Assembly (NCBI GenBank): GCA_963771295.1
Contig: CAVYTB010000017.1
Coordinates: forward strand, 1 to 64,000
Direction of reading: 5' to 3'
Length of the DNA: 64,000 nucleotides
DNA from: Acidiferrum sp963771295
GTDB taxonomy: Bacteria > Acidobacteriota > Terriglobia > Acidiferrales > UBA7541
The translations under genes and the position numbers were made by a program. Numbering within the stretch: the stretch's first letter is position 1; each line of letters begins with the position of its first letter. The notes beneath the pieces were generated by a model. That model did not search any database. It was given only the letters and a program-made list of their open reading frames with translations, and had not been told where the DNA came from. Below, one piece after another: positions 16,260-25,064 of this stretch.

Positions 16260-17435
16260 CTAGCTAACTTCCGCGATAACCAGGGACACGTCGTCGGCGA
16301 GGGGACCGTGCCTCCACGCAGCTACGCCGTCGAGGATCGTCTTCTGCATATCCGCGAGTGGTAGCTTTGCCGATTGAAGGATTAAAGCTTCCAGACCTTC
16401 GACGCCAAGCATATCGTCGAGACCGTTGAACACCTCTACTAGGCCATCGGTATACAAAATGAGGCGATCACCCGCTGAAAGTTCAACTTCAATGGATGGC
16501 TCGGACGGTGTAGTTTCGGAGAGGCAACCGAGGATACCGTTTCGCGACTCAAGCCGGCGGAGAGTGCCATTTGAGACGAGTATTGCTGGCGGCTGGCTGG
16601 CGGCAGAAAAGCTTAGTCGGCGTCCATCGTGGCTAAAACGGGCTGCGGCCATCGTGAAGAAAAACCCGTCGACCGGGATCCGAGTATGCACGAAATGATG
16701 AAGCTCCCGCAGCAAGGTTCCTGGCTCGAAGTTGCGTCCCAGTGCGTGCAGTGTTTCAGAATAGATCCGGTTGGCCATGAGGGCAGAACCGACGCCATGG
16801 CCGGAAACGTCGGATAGGACAATGCTAAGAGAATCATCGCCTTGCGGGAAAACTACGCCAAAGTCGCCGCCAATGGTGCGGGCTGGGCTGTAGTACGCCT
16901 CCACAGCGAGGTTTTTCCAAATTAGACTATGCGGCGCAAGGGATTGCTGCACATGTGCGGCGAGGGCGAGTTCGGCATCCATTTCATCTTGCCGTTTTTG
17001 AAGGAGTGAATTCGATTCGCGAAGCTGCTCCTCGATGCCCTTTTGCGTGCTGATGTCGGTCACGATAAGCAAGACGTACTCCTGCTTGTCAGGACCCTGA
17101 ATAACCCGGCCGCTAAAGATCGCTGGGATTTTGGTGCCGTCTTTCCGGGGGAAGTAGAACTCACTGCGGTGGCGGCCGTAACGGTGACCCGATTCGTGTT
17201 GCCGTTTGATATAGGGAAGGTCTTCGCTCGGGAAAATAGCATCGGGCGTGCAGCCTTGAATCTCGCCGCGCTCGAAGTGTCCCATGCGCGTAAGCGCTTC
17301 GTTTGCAAAGATCACTCGAAGCTGATCATCAACGACGACTACACCTTCATTAAGTTCTTCGAGGATCGTCTCCATCTCGCGAAGCCAATCTGGAGTTTCG
17401 ATGGTGGTGTTAGGCATAGCTTTGCTCACTAGCAT
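16260..17435 (-). CDS. PAS domain - SpoIIE-type PP2C phosphatase
   Basis: A 391-residue cytoplasmic signalling protein. Residues 15-140 form a PAS domain (EELNEGVVVVDDQLRVIFANE; VLLIVTDISTQK). A short coiled coil (RESNSLLQKRQDEMDAELALA) leads to a PP2C/SpoIIE domain with GGDFGVV, LSDVSGHGVGSALMA and DRLILYTDGLVEV, the metal-binding aspartates of RsbU-like enzymes. Such enzymes usually dephosphorylate a STAS-domain anti-anti-sigma factor; a STAS protein is encoded at 24687 under a paired promoter. Its start overlaps the end of the channel gene by 7 bp, so it is the last gene of the efflux operon. Confidence 0.92.
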   Translation of the reverse strand: MLVSKAMPNTTIETPDWLREMETILEELNEGVVVVDDQLRVIFANEALTRMGHFERGEIQGCTPDAIFPSEDLPYIKRQHESGHRYGRHRSEFYFPRKDGTKIPAIFSGRVIQGPDKQEYVLLIVTDISTQKGIEEQLRESNSLLQKRQDEMDAELALAAHVQQSLAPHSLIWKNLAVEAYYSPARTIGGDFGVVFPQGDDSLSIVLSDVSGHGVGSALMANRIYSETLHALGRNFEPGTLLRELHHFVHTRIPVDGFFFTMAAARFSHDGRRLSFSAASQPPAILVSNGTLRRLESRNGILGCLSETTPSEPSIEVELSAGDRLILYTDGLVEVFNGLDDMLGVEGLEALILQSAKLPLADMQKTILDGVAAWRHGPLADDVSLVIAEVS

Positions 17436-17923
17436 GGCGATTCCCCTTCAGGGGCTACCGGATCGTTTGCGTAGCCCAGTTTTCGAGAGTTGCGTGGGTC
17501 GCGGTCCATCAACCGCGTGATCGTCGCGAACAGAAGACAGACCGATACTCCACACATCAGCACTCCCGCCATGCTCTCAAGAGGCCCTAAGAGTCTCCAC
17601 CTACTGGGAAGGGTCACGTCGCCGTAACCGACGGTGGCATAGCTGCTCGAGGAGAAGTAAAAAGAGAGTTCCCACGAAGGAAAGCATTGCAACCGGTAGA
17701 AACTCGCCCACAGAAGGATTACGAGGCCATGGAGAATAATGATTGCGATCGTCGATTTCACTACCAGGACGGCCGAGCGAACCGGACCAAATCCTTGGCC
17801 GCCCTTGGCCGTAACGCCCCGTAGCCACTCAACGAGCGCCGCAACCCCAGCACACTGCAAACAGAGTGTGAGGACTAACAGAAGAGCGGCGGCAGAGGCT
17901 TGAGGTATGAGTGTCATTTTCAT
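17429..17923 (-). CDS. Two-transmembrane potassium-type ion channel
   Basis: A 164-residue membrane protein with a first helix pair, a pore loop containing SSSYATVGYGDVTLPS and a last helix (SMAGVLMCGVSVCLLFATI). TVGYGD is the K+ selectivity filter. No RCK/TrkA-N domain is fused. It starts 5 bp after the RND pump gene and overlaps the phosphatase start, so it is produced with the efflux system. It could balance charge or membrane potential during proton-driven export; that is inference. Confidence 0.88.
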   Translation of the reverse strand: MKMTLIPQASAAALLLVLTLCLQCAGVAALVEWLRGVTAKGGQGFGPVRSAVLVVKSTIAIIILHGLVILLWASFYRLQCFPSWELSFYFSSSSYATVGYGDVTLPSRWRLLGPLESMAGVLMCGVSVCLLFATITRLMDRDPRNSRKLGYANDPVAPEGESPC

Positions 17924-17928
17924 TGCTT

Positions 17929-20900
17929 TCAGGTTGTTTGCGGAACGGCTTTAGCCGCTTCAGGCAGTTCGCCATGCATGGTGGACTCATTGGCTTCCCA
18001 TCGAATGATCTTCAGGTCGAGCACGAATATGCTGTAAAGGACCGGCACCAAGAGCAGAGTGATAAAGGTAGCGACGCCAAGTCCACCGATCTGCGCGTAA
18101 CAAAGAGGCTGCCACAGCGGACCGCCTTCGAGAGCAAGCGGGAAAAGAGCCAGGATCGTTGCTCCCACTGTGATCATTACAGGGCGAATTCGCTGGATGC
18201 CCGCATCGGCCAGCGCTTGGACCAGTGGCTCGCCCTTTGCGTGCATTTCCTCGATGAAGTCGAACAGCACGATGACGTGGCTGACAATCACGCCTATCAG
18301 GCTGGCGATGCCGAGAAAAGCCATGAACCCGAACGGCGTATGCATAATCGCGAGGGCGATCAGAGAGCCGATCACGCCATAAGGAGCAGCAGCGAATACC
18401 AAGAGAGGTTTGACGGCGTTATTGAATTGAACGAGCAAGGCCAAGTAAATCCCAATCAAAGAAATCAGCAGAACGATTTTGAGATTTGCGAAGCCGTCTA
18501 ATTGCTTGGCCCTTTCACCGCCAATCCGCAGTTGATATCCGGGCGGAAGATTTTTCTGGAACTCCTGCAATTTCGGAATAATCGGATCGATTACTTCCGA
18601 TGCGAGAACTCCAGGCTGTGGATAACACAAGATGGAAATGGTGCGAAAGTGTTCTCGCCGAGCGATACGACCGGTTTGCCGGAGGTGCTCCAAATTTGCG
18701 ACCGACAGTAGAGGTACGCGGTTATTCGTCTGTGAGCTGTACACATAAAGGTTCTTGATGTCGGCAAGCTGACCGCGCTCCTGCATGCGAAGACGCGCCA
18801 CAACAGGAATGGTCTTGTTCCCTTCCTTGAACACGCCTACTTGGGTTCCACTTATTGCCGCGCTTGACGCGCTTGCGACATCGGCGTTGGTGATGCCCAC
18901 GACGTTCGCGCGGTCAGGGTCGATTTGAACCTGTAGCTGAAGATTGTCCGGAAACCAGTCATCCCGGAGAACGGAAATGCCCGGGGCCTGGGCCACGATT
19001 TCCTGGGCTTGGCGAGCGATCGTTCGCAACGTACGGATATCGTCAGCTTCTTTTTTCGCGTCCACGTCCGCCTGGCCGGAGATCATCAGCTCTACGGGAT
19101 TCTCGACCGGGTTTGTTTGCAGCTGTCGCACAGTGATCCATGCGCCTGGGATCTGCTTTGCAAGTGCGTCCTGTATCGGGCGTTTCAGCTTCGGAGTGGC
19201 TTCCTTGTCCGTTACTTCAACAATGATTTGCGCGTAGTTCGTTTGCGGCATTTCCGGTGAGACGGAAAACCAGAAACGCGGTCCGCCGCCGCCCGTGAAG
19301 GTTGTCAGCGACTTGAGAAGATGGCCTCGCTCGTCCTTCGATCCAAGCTCGGGCGAAGTTTCGATCACTTTCCGAACCACTTCTTCAGCCTGGACTGCGG
19401 CATCGCTGGTTGCACTCAAAGGCGCGTCATTTGGCAGCCAAACGTCCAGATAAAACCAATACTGAACATCCTCAGGGAAGAATTGAGTCTTCAAGCGCGA
19501 ACCGAAAAGTCCTCCACCGATGAGAAAAACAAAGGATCCGGCAAGAACAGCCCAACGATGTTTTATGGCTCTTTGGACAAGCCGGTTGTAGAAACCGTAG
19601 AAGCCTCGTTCGCGTCTTTCCTCGATGGTAGGTTCTGGCTTTGCCGGGGCACGTTGAATGTAGTAGCCCAAGAATGGCACGAACGTCATTGCAACGAATA
19701 GCGCGGACAGTAGCGAGGCCGTCATGACGATCGGCAGACTCTTCAAGAACTCGCCGGTATTTCCCGTCAGCATCAGGAACGGCAGGTACGCAATGATGTT
19801 CGTAATCGTCGCGTAGAAAATCGCAGTCGCAAGCTTGGTTGGGCCGAGCCAAGAAGCAATCTTGCGGGGCGAGCCTTCCGCCAGCTCGCGCTTGATGCCG
19901 TCTCCCGCCACCACCGGCACGTCCACGAGAAGCCCCAAAGCGATGATGAGTGTTGCAATCGAAACCTGCTGAAGATCAATTCCCAGCACATAAACGATTC
20001 CGAACGTCATTGCCAACGTAATTGGTATGGCTAATGCCATGATCAGCGCGAGACGCCACTCCCAGAAGCCGAGCAGCGCAATAATCACGACGAGGCCTAT
20101 GGCTTCCAGGAGTGCCCGGATAAAAAGATGGATGTTCTCCTTAACCTGAAGGGGTTGATCCGACGTGTGCGCCAAAATGAGGTCTGCAGGGAGAATTTGA
20201 TGAAGCTGCGATAGCTTTGCGTTCACCGACTCACCGAAGCTCGCGATTTGCTTTTTGTCGCGCATGTAGACTGCCAACGTAACGGCGCGGCTGCGCTGCC
20301 AACGCCCACTCTTGTCCTGCCAGGTGTAGTAGTTCAGATATTGTGCAGGGGCTTGATATCCGCGGCTGATCTGGACGAGATCCCGCAGATACACCGGAGC
20401 ACCTTCTGATGTAGTCGAAACCGCGAGATCACCAATGCTCTTCGCCGTATCGAATTTTCCCGAAGGGATAAGCGCGACTTTGCGGTCGGCCGTTTCTATA
20501 TTTCCACCAGGCGCAATAATGTTCCGGGCGGATAGTACTTTGGATAGATCGGCAGGGCGCAAACCATAAGCTGCAAGCCGATCCTGCGAATAGTCTAGAT
20601 AGACGGCTTGCGGCAAAACGCCCCGGGTCTCGACTTTCGAGACCTCGGTAGCGCCCTGAAGCGTACGGCCGATCAAGTCGGAAAAGTTATCGAGGTCCGC
20701 GTAACTGTATTTGTCGCCGGCAACGCTGGCCAGTTTCTCTCTTGTTTCGCTGGGATCGCGGATGATCGCGAGCTCCCATGCATCCGGATGCAGCTCGGAG
20801 CGTTTCAGGCGGTCCGACAAAAAACGTTGGATGAAGGCCCGAATCGCACTGTCATCGGCTTCGGAAATTCCATCTAAACCGATAAAACCACTACCCTGAA

Positions 20901-21609
20901 CGATTTCCGAATCTCGAATAATCCCAGCACTCTGGGCTTCCTGTTGAAATAAATATCCGGCGTCTAGAACTTCGCGCGCCGAAATGGATTGTGGAAACGA
21001 ATCCACGATCGTGACGTGCTGGCCCGTTCTATTCTGCTGTTTTGAACTACGGGCTTTGCGAACTGCCGCTTCAACGGAATTGGCGCGGGCTGCTATTTCA
21101 ATGTCGTCCGCTTTCGGGCTCGCAACCGTTAGCATCAACGCGGCGGTGTCTCCGAAATCACTTTGGAAAACGATAGGGCCCGCGCCTTGCGGTAATTGAG
21201 CATTAAGCGCATTCAGCTTGAGATTGATGTCGCTGAATTGGCGCTTCGTATCCTTCACACTCTCATCGAGCTGTAGGTACACAAACGAATAGCCGGGGAG
21301 AGAGATGGATTTGACGCCATAGTCTGCGTCCGTTCCGGGATGAATCGTTTTATTCTCTGCGGCAACGTCTTCAATGCGCCGGGTAACGAACTGCTCGACC
21401 TGCTCTGCTGTCGCTCCGGGCCAAGGACAAGCCGCCACGGCGACGCGCACGGGGATTTCCGGGTCTTTTCGCTGCGGCATGGATGTGTAACCGAACCAGC
21501 CCCAAACGAGCACCCCAACGAGCATCATCCAGGAAATGTGTGGATGCTCAACAAAGAACCGAGTGATATTGCGACGATTGCTGATGTCTTGATTTTGTTC
21601 GTGTGCCAT
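17929..21609 (-). CDS. RND-family efflux pump, inner-membrane subunit (second operon)
   Basis: A 1226-residue pump, longer than a standard AcrB (about 1030-1070). The extra length is mainly in the first periplasmic loop (about residues 165-315, including ISAREVLDAGYLFQQEAQ and SELHPDAWELAIIRDPSE). Helix 4 reads LGLLVDVPVVAGDGIKRE, so the usual Asp-Asp pair has Val at the second position. The second half ends with the normal helix block (FMAFLGIASLIGVIVSHVIVLFDFIEE). It lies 12 bp after the adaptor gene. The substrate is unknown; I recall this long subgroup from other environmental bacteria. Confidence 0.92.
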   Translation of the reverse strand: MAHEQNQDISNRRNITRFFVEHPHISWMMLVGVLVWGWFGYTSMPQRKDPEIPVRVAVAACPWPGATAEQVEQFVTRRIEDVAAENKTIHPGTDADYGVKSISLPGYSFVYLQLDESVKDTKRQFSDINLKLNALNAQLPQGAGPIVFQSDFGDTAALMLTVASPKADDIEIAARANSVEAAVRKARSSKQQNRTGQHVTIVDSFPQSISAREVLDAGYLFQQEAQSAGIIRDSEIVQGSGFIGLDGISEADDSAIRAFIQRFLSDRLKRSELHPDAWELAIIRDPSETREKLASVAGDKYSYADLDNFSDLIGRTLQGATEVSKVETRGVLPQAVYLDYSQDRLAAYGLRPADLSKVLSARNIIAPGGNIETADRKVALIPSGKFDTAKSIGDLAVSTTSEGAPVYLRDLVQISRGYQAPAQYLNYYTWQDKSGRWQRSRAVTLAVYMRDKKQIASFGESVNAKLSQLHQILPADLILAHTSDQPLQVKENIHLFIRALLEAIGLVVIIALLGFWEWRLALIMALAIPITLAMTFGIVYVLGIDLQQVSIATLIIALGLLVDVPVVAGDGIKRELAEGSPRKIASWLGPTKLATAIFYATITNIIAYLPFLMLTGNTGEFLKSLPIVMTASLLSALFVAMTFVPFLGYYIQRAPAKPEPTIEERRERGFYGFYNRLVQRAIKHRWAVLAGSFVFLIGGGLFGSRLKTQFFPEDVQYWFYLDVWLPNDAPLSATSDAAVQAEEVVRKVIETSPELGSKDERGHLLKSLTTFTGGGGPRFWFSVSPEMPQTNYAQIIVEVTDKEATPKLKRPIQDALAKQIPGAWITVRQLQTNPVENPVELMISGQADVDAKKEADDIRTLRTIARQAQEIVAQAPGISVLRDDWFPDNLQLQVQIDPDRANVVGITNADVASASSAAISGTQVGVFKEGNKTIPVVARLRMQERGQLADIKNLYVYSSQTNNRVPLLSVANLEHLRQTGRIARREHFRTISILCYPQPGVLASEVIDPIIPKLQEFQKNLPPGYQLRIGGERAKQLDGFANLKIVLLISLIGIYLALLVQFNNAVKPLLVFAAAPYGVIGSLIALAIMHTPFGFMAFLGIASLIGVIVSHVIVLFDFIEEMHAKGEPLVQALADAGIQRIRPVMITVGATILALFPLALEGGPLWQPLCYAQIGGLGVATFITLLLVPVLYSIFVLDLKIIRWEANESTMHGELPEAAKAVPQTT

Positions 21610-21621
21610 TTTTCTATGCCT

Positions 21622-22755
21622 CTATCGGAGAACTTGAACTAAATCGCCATCCTTCAAATCGGCGACTCCAACTACGACGATCTTTTCCCCTGGTTTCACA
21701 CCTTCCACTGCTACGTCGCTCTCGTGGGTCTCACCTAATGTCACCGCTCGCAAATGTGCGGTCCATTTGCCGTTCACTTCGCTGGCGACGAAAACGCCAT
21801 AGCGTCCAGATGCGGATGGGTCAGCGACAACAGCTGCCAAAGGCACGGAAGGTGCCGGAGCCTTTTCAACGCCAGAGAGAGTGAGCGCGGCAATCATTCC
21901 CGGCTTCAAATAACTCTTGGGATTGGGCACGGTCACTTCGACTGCGAAAACACGATTCTTCTCGTCGGCACCCGCGGCAATACTTGTCACCTTGCCTTTG
22001 TACTGTTTCGGGTCGTCTTGCAAGTGAATGTTGAATTCCTGGCCCAAGCGGAGCTGCTTAACGGCGTACTCTGGGACACCGAAACTCACTTTTACCGCGC
22101 TGGTGTCAGCGATCGTGAACGCGACAGTTCCGGGGGACGCCAGATTTCCAAGTTCGATATTGCGGGCCAGGATGAAGCCGGAAAAGGGCGCGCCCAAATC
22201 CGCGTCGGCCAAAGCCAATTGCGACTGTCGCAAGCTGGCCTTCGCCTGGTCCAGAGCACCTCGGCTTGAATCGAATCGCGCTTGGGTTTGGTCAAACTCC
22301 GGCTTGGTCAGGCTGTGCGTGGAGTAGAGCGCCTTAGCACGTTCGTAATCCTGAGAAGCTTGGAGGTGTTGCGCCTCGGCTTGCGTGACTGCCGCTGCGG
22401 CTTGGTCGAGCTGGTTTTTTAAATCCTGGTGACGAATCTGTGCGAGCAATGCACCGCGAGCTACATAGTCGCCTGCTCCTATCTCACGGCGTCTTCCGTC
22501 TGCGCCTATGACCTGTTTGATCTCGGTCACGTAACCCGATGACTTGAAAGACAACGCCGCTTGCGCGAACGGCAATACCGAAGCCGAGTAACGCAGGCTG
22601 TCTGAAGAAGAGTTGAGGGCAACATCCACTACACGAACAGGCGTTGGAGACTTTGCCGCTACCTGCGTCGGTTGCTGACACCCGCTTGCGCCCCCGACCA
22701 GCAGCAATACTGCGGCTGCTGCTTTCAGTAGTCCTATGCTTGATTTGTTTTTCAT
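21622..22755 (-). CDS. RND efflux periplasmic adaptor (second operon)
   Basis: A 377-residue membrane-fusion protein. The lipoprotein signal (AAAAVLLLVGGASGCQQ) anchors it to the membrane. It has an alpha hairpin (LDQAAAAVTQAEAQHLQASQ ... YSTHSLTKPEFDQTQARFDS), a lipoyl half (LGAPFSGFILARNIELGNL) and barrel domains. It sits 4 bp after the TolC gene and 12 bp before the pump, forming a tripartite exporter. Confidence 0.92.
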   Translation of the reverse strand: MKNKSSIGLLKAAAAVLLLVGGASGCQQPTQVAAKSPTPVRVVDVALNSSSDSLRYSASVLPFAQAALSFKSSGYVTEIKQVIGADGRRREIGAGDYVARGALLAQIRHQDLKNQLDQAAAAVTQAEAQHLQASQDYERAKALYSTHSLTKPEFDQTQARFDSSRGALDQAKASLRQSQLALADADLGAPFSGFILARNIELGNLASPGTVAFTIADTSAVKVSFGVPEYAVKQLRLGQEFNIHLQDDPKQYKGKVTSIAAGADEKNRVFAVEVTVPNPKSYLKPGMIAALTLSGVEKAPAPSVPLAAVVADPSASGRYGVFVASEVNGKWTAHLRAVTLGETHESDVAVEGVKPGEKIVVVGVADLKDGDLVQVLR

Positions 22756-22759
22756 GTCG

Positions 22760-24172
22760 TTACTCCACTCCTATCGCTTTTTCGAAATTGGCCCGTGCCG
22801 TCCAAAATCCCGCGAGTGCTTGCTGGTACTGTGCCTCTGCCTGCGATACCGCGGCTTGTTGCTGCATAAGATCGGACAGAAGCGCTGCTTTCTGGCTGTA
22901 GCGATTTGTTACTTCGTCAAGCTTCGCCTGTTCTGCCTCACGCTGATCCGTTAGCGCACCCAGCAGGATGCGTGCTTCCTCCAACTTGCGAAACTTTTCT
23001 TCAACATCCAGCAAAACGCGCTGTTCAAGGTCTCGTTCCGTTGTTGCCTTCTGCTCTGTCGTAGCCTTGAGTTCTGCGATCCGGTGCTTCTTGTAGCCCC
23101 AATCGAAGGGCTGCCATTGAAAGGCAAATCCGACAGCGCCGGTGCTCTGCGGAAGGAAATTGACGTTTTGGAATCCTAGGTAGCTGACCTGCAAACTCAG
23201 ATCAGGAATGTATTTCGCATGCTCGCGACGCACATCCAGGTCGGCAATCTTGGTCTGTATCCGGGCGCCACGCAGTTCGGGCCGCTGCTCAAGTGCCTGC
23301 TTTCGAGCGGTATCGAGATCCCATTCAACAAGCTCGCCGAACGGGAGCATTTCCACCGAGAAAGGGGTGCGTAGCTCGCGTCCCAGAAGTCGATTCAGGT
23401 TCTGCTTCTGCAACTCAAAAGAGTCTTCGGCAAGGAGCAACTGGTAGCGTTGTTGTTTTAATTTGGCCTTTACGGTGAGCGAATCGGAGAGCAATACGGT
23501 TTCCTGTGAGAGGCGCTGCTCCGTTAAGGCGGAGAGCGCGCTCAAGGCCTGGACAGCTGCTTTCGCACTGGATACTTGCGCCTGTAGCTCCGCCACTTGG
23601 TAGTAGGCTTCCTTCACCTGTCGCACTGTGTCTTGACTCTGAGCGCGCACTCCTTCCTTGGCCAGGTCGATTCCGAGCCGGGCCTGCTTGACAGCAAGAT
23701 TTACTTTGAAAAGTTGTGTGAGCGGTTGCGTCGCGGAGGCATTCACGAACGCGCCGAACTGCGCCGGTGAGTGAATGTTGGTATCGGTCGCTGGGATAGG
23801 ACCAGTGGCTGGATAGGTGCCGAGGCTGCCGGCGGGAACTCTAAAATTCAGCGGCTGCAGCGGAACTCCTGCAAGAACGTTCGCATCCAGCTTCGGGAGG
23901 TAATTTGTTTTGGCCTGCGCGACTATCTCTTGCGCCTTGATGATTTCCATTTTGCTGATGTGGATGTCTCGGTTAGTGCCGGTTGCAATCCGGATCGCTT
24001 CGTCCAAGGTCAATAGCGGCTCGTTAGCGTTAGCGGCCTCAGGCGTCTGTGCCCAGGCCACCGAGAAGAGGGTGAGCTGGAGCCCCAGGATCAGAGACAC
24101 GCGGGATAAAAATGTTTTTAGAGTCCGACGTTCTGTCGGGCCCTGTGTGTGTTTTTTGGTCAGTGAATTCAT
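22760..24172 (-). CDS. TolC-family outer-membrane efflux protein (second operon)
   Basis: A 470-residue outer-membrane duct. It has a signal peptide (SLILGLQLTLFSVAWAQ), then LTLDEAIRIATGTNRDIHI and the second-repeat segment RKQALEQRPELRGARIQTKI. The C-terminal RYSQKAALLSDLMQQQAAVSQAEA helix is typical of TolC. It is first in the operon. A sigma-54 promoter (24196-24212) predicts a transcript starting near 24185, giving a very short leader with only a weak ribosome-binding site. Confidence 0.92.
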   Translation of the reverse strand: MNSLTKKHTQGPTERRTLKTFLSRVSLILGLQLTLFSVAWAQTPEAANANEPLLTLDEAIRIATGTNRDIHISKMEIIKAQEIVAQAKTNYLPKLDANVLAGVPLQPLNFRVPAGSLGTYPATGPIPATDTNIHSPAQFGAFVNASATQPLTQLFKVNLAVKQARLGIDLAKEGVRAQSQDTVRQVKEAYYQVAELQAQVSSAKAAVQALSALSALTEQRLSQETVLLSDSLTVKAKLKQQRYQLLLAEDSFELQKQNLNRLLGRELRTPFSVEMLPFGELVEWDLDTARKQALEQRPELRGARIQTKIADLDVRREHAKYIPDLSLQVSYLGFQNVNFLPQSTGAVGFAFQWQPFDWGYKKHRIAELKATTEQKATTERDLEQRVLLDVEEKFRKLEEARILLGALTDQREAEQAKLDEVTNRYSQKAALLSDLMQQQAAVSQAEAQYQQALAGFWTARANFEKAIGVE

Positions 24173-24195
24173 TTTGCGTACCCGGCTGTGAGTAA

Positions 24196-24212
24196 TGCAG
24201 CGACCATGCCAA
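24196..24212 (-). promoter_or_regulatory. Sigma-54 promoter for the second efflux operon
   Basis: On the minus strand the sequence reads TTGGCATGGTCGCTGCA, with the obligatory GG-N10-GC spacing (GG at 24210-24209, GC at 24198-24197). It matches the -24/-12 consensus TTGGCAC-N5-TTGC well. The predicted start is about 24185. A palindrome at 24275-24288 lies 64 bp upstream of the GG, the same distance as on the divergent promoter. Confidence 0.6.
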
Positions 24213-24274
24213 GCTGCACCGCGCGCAAGTTGTTGGATCTATTAGGGCCGACGCATCCGTGCCAAGTTCGGCGT

Positions 24275-24288
24275 GCCCGAATGCGGGC
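24275..24288. promoter_or_regulatory. Palindromic upstream activating site, copy 1
   Basis: GCCCGAATGCGGGC, a near-perfect 14-bp dyad, 64 bp upstream of the GG of the minus-strand sigma-54 promoter. It is a likely binding site for the GAF-GAF sigma-54 activator encoded at 28575-30659. Confidence 0.55.
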
Positions 24289-24503
24289 AATGCTGCCGCG
24301 TGAACGATGGTCGCAGGCACAATCGCGAGACCTCGTCCGATTCTGTTCAGAACCGGTACTCAAAAGTCGCAAGGCTGATTTGCTGCGGAAGGTGGAACTG
24401 TTGACTGGCCAGATTGCCGCTGCCTGCCGCCTCGAAGAAATAGTTAGCAGCTTGGCCCTATTGTTTTTTGGAAAAGGACATGCCGTGCCCACATCGGGGC
24501 TTC

Positions 24504-24517
24504 GCCCGCATGCGGGC
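24504..24517. promoter_or_regulatory. Palindromic upstream activating site, copy 2
   Basis: GCCCGCATGCGGGC, a perfect 14-bp palindrome, 64 bp upstream of the GG of the plus-strand sigma-54 promoter. It differs from copy 1 by one base. Confidence 0.6.
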
Positions 24518-24580
24518 AGGTTCCAACCCAACACATTCCGCAATATCTATTGATTCGAATAACTTACCCTGTCTGCCTTC

Positions 24581-24596
24581 TGGCACGAGTCCTGCT
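24581..24596 (+). promoter_or_regulatory. Sigma-54 promoter for the STAS operon
   Basis: TGGCACGAGTCCTGCT has an exact TGGCACG -24 element and CTGCT at -12, with GG (24582-24583) and GC (24594-24595) separated by ten bases. Transcription should start near 24607, leaving a leader of about 80 nt before the STAS gene. Confidence 0.75.
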
Positions 24597-24626
24597 ATTT
24601 CATTGCACGATAGTTCGTAGGGAGAC

Positions 24627-24665
24627 GCCCGTTGAAACGGGCATAGCCGGTGATTTTTCCGGCTA
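24627..24665 (+). promoter_or_regulatory. Tandem hairpins in the STAS operon leader
   Basis: Two hairpins lie in the predicted 5' leader. GCCCGTT-GA-AACGGGC spans 24627-24642. TAGCCGG with an 8-base loop and CCGGCTA spans 24644-24665. The ribosome-binding site AAGGAGG (24676-24682) lies just after. I do not recognise a named riboswitch; the hairpins may stabilise the message or bind a regulator. Confidence 0.45.
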
Positions 24666-24686
24666 CTCACATACTAAGGAGGCGGG

Positions 24687-25046
24687 ATGCTCCGCGTGGA
24701 AATATGCGATTCGGCTGAGACTTTGATCTTAAGGCTTGAAGGCCGATTCACCGGTGATGATGCTGAACAAACTCGGACGCTGGCCGCGCGCTTCGCCGCG
24801 CGCGGTAAGCTTCTCGTCGATCTGACGGAAGTGGTATTCATCGACGCGGTGGGCGAGGAAGTGCTGTCTTTCATTGGGCAGCTTGGAACCGAGTTCGTCG
24901 CCCCCAATTCTTACGTGCTCGATGTGTGCGAGCGTCTGAATTTGCAGGTGGCCCCGAATGGCGGCGCGCATCTGCGCGCGTTAGGGGAGCCTCCCGCAAA
25001 CGGCGGCCAATCTGGTCCTAACGGGTCCAAACCTCGGAAAGGGTAA
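24687..25046 (+). CDS. STAS-domain protein (anti-sigma antagonist-like)
   Basis: A 119-residue protein with STAS-fold features (LILRLEGRFTGDDAEQTRTL; KLLVDLTEVVFIDAVGEEVL). In SpoIIAA/RsbV proteins the phosphorylated serine follows the Asp of the ID motif. Here the motif is IDAVG, with no serine, so it may not be regulated by phosphorylation. The start at 24687 has an AAGGAGG site. It is the first gene of a four-gene operon behind a sigma-54 promoter. Its family suggests partnership with SpoIIE-type phosphatases such as the one at 16260. Confidence 0.8.
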   Translation: MLRVEICDSAETLILRLEGRFTGDDAEQTRTLAARFAARGKLLVDLTEVVFIDAVGEEVLSFIGQLGTEFVAPNSYVLDVCERLNLQVAPNGGAHLRALGEPPANGGQSGPNGSKPRKG

Positions 25047-25064
25047 CTACATCGGAGCCTGAAC

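Noticed and set aside
24188..24553. 121-residue open frame in the efflux/STAS divergent region
   Set aside because: Its sequence is Arg-rich with no recognisable family, it has no ribosome-binding site, and it covers the sigma-54 promoter and palindrome sites.
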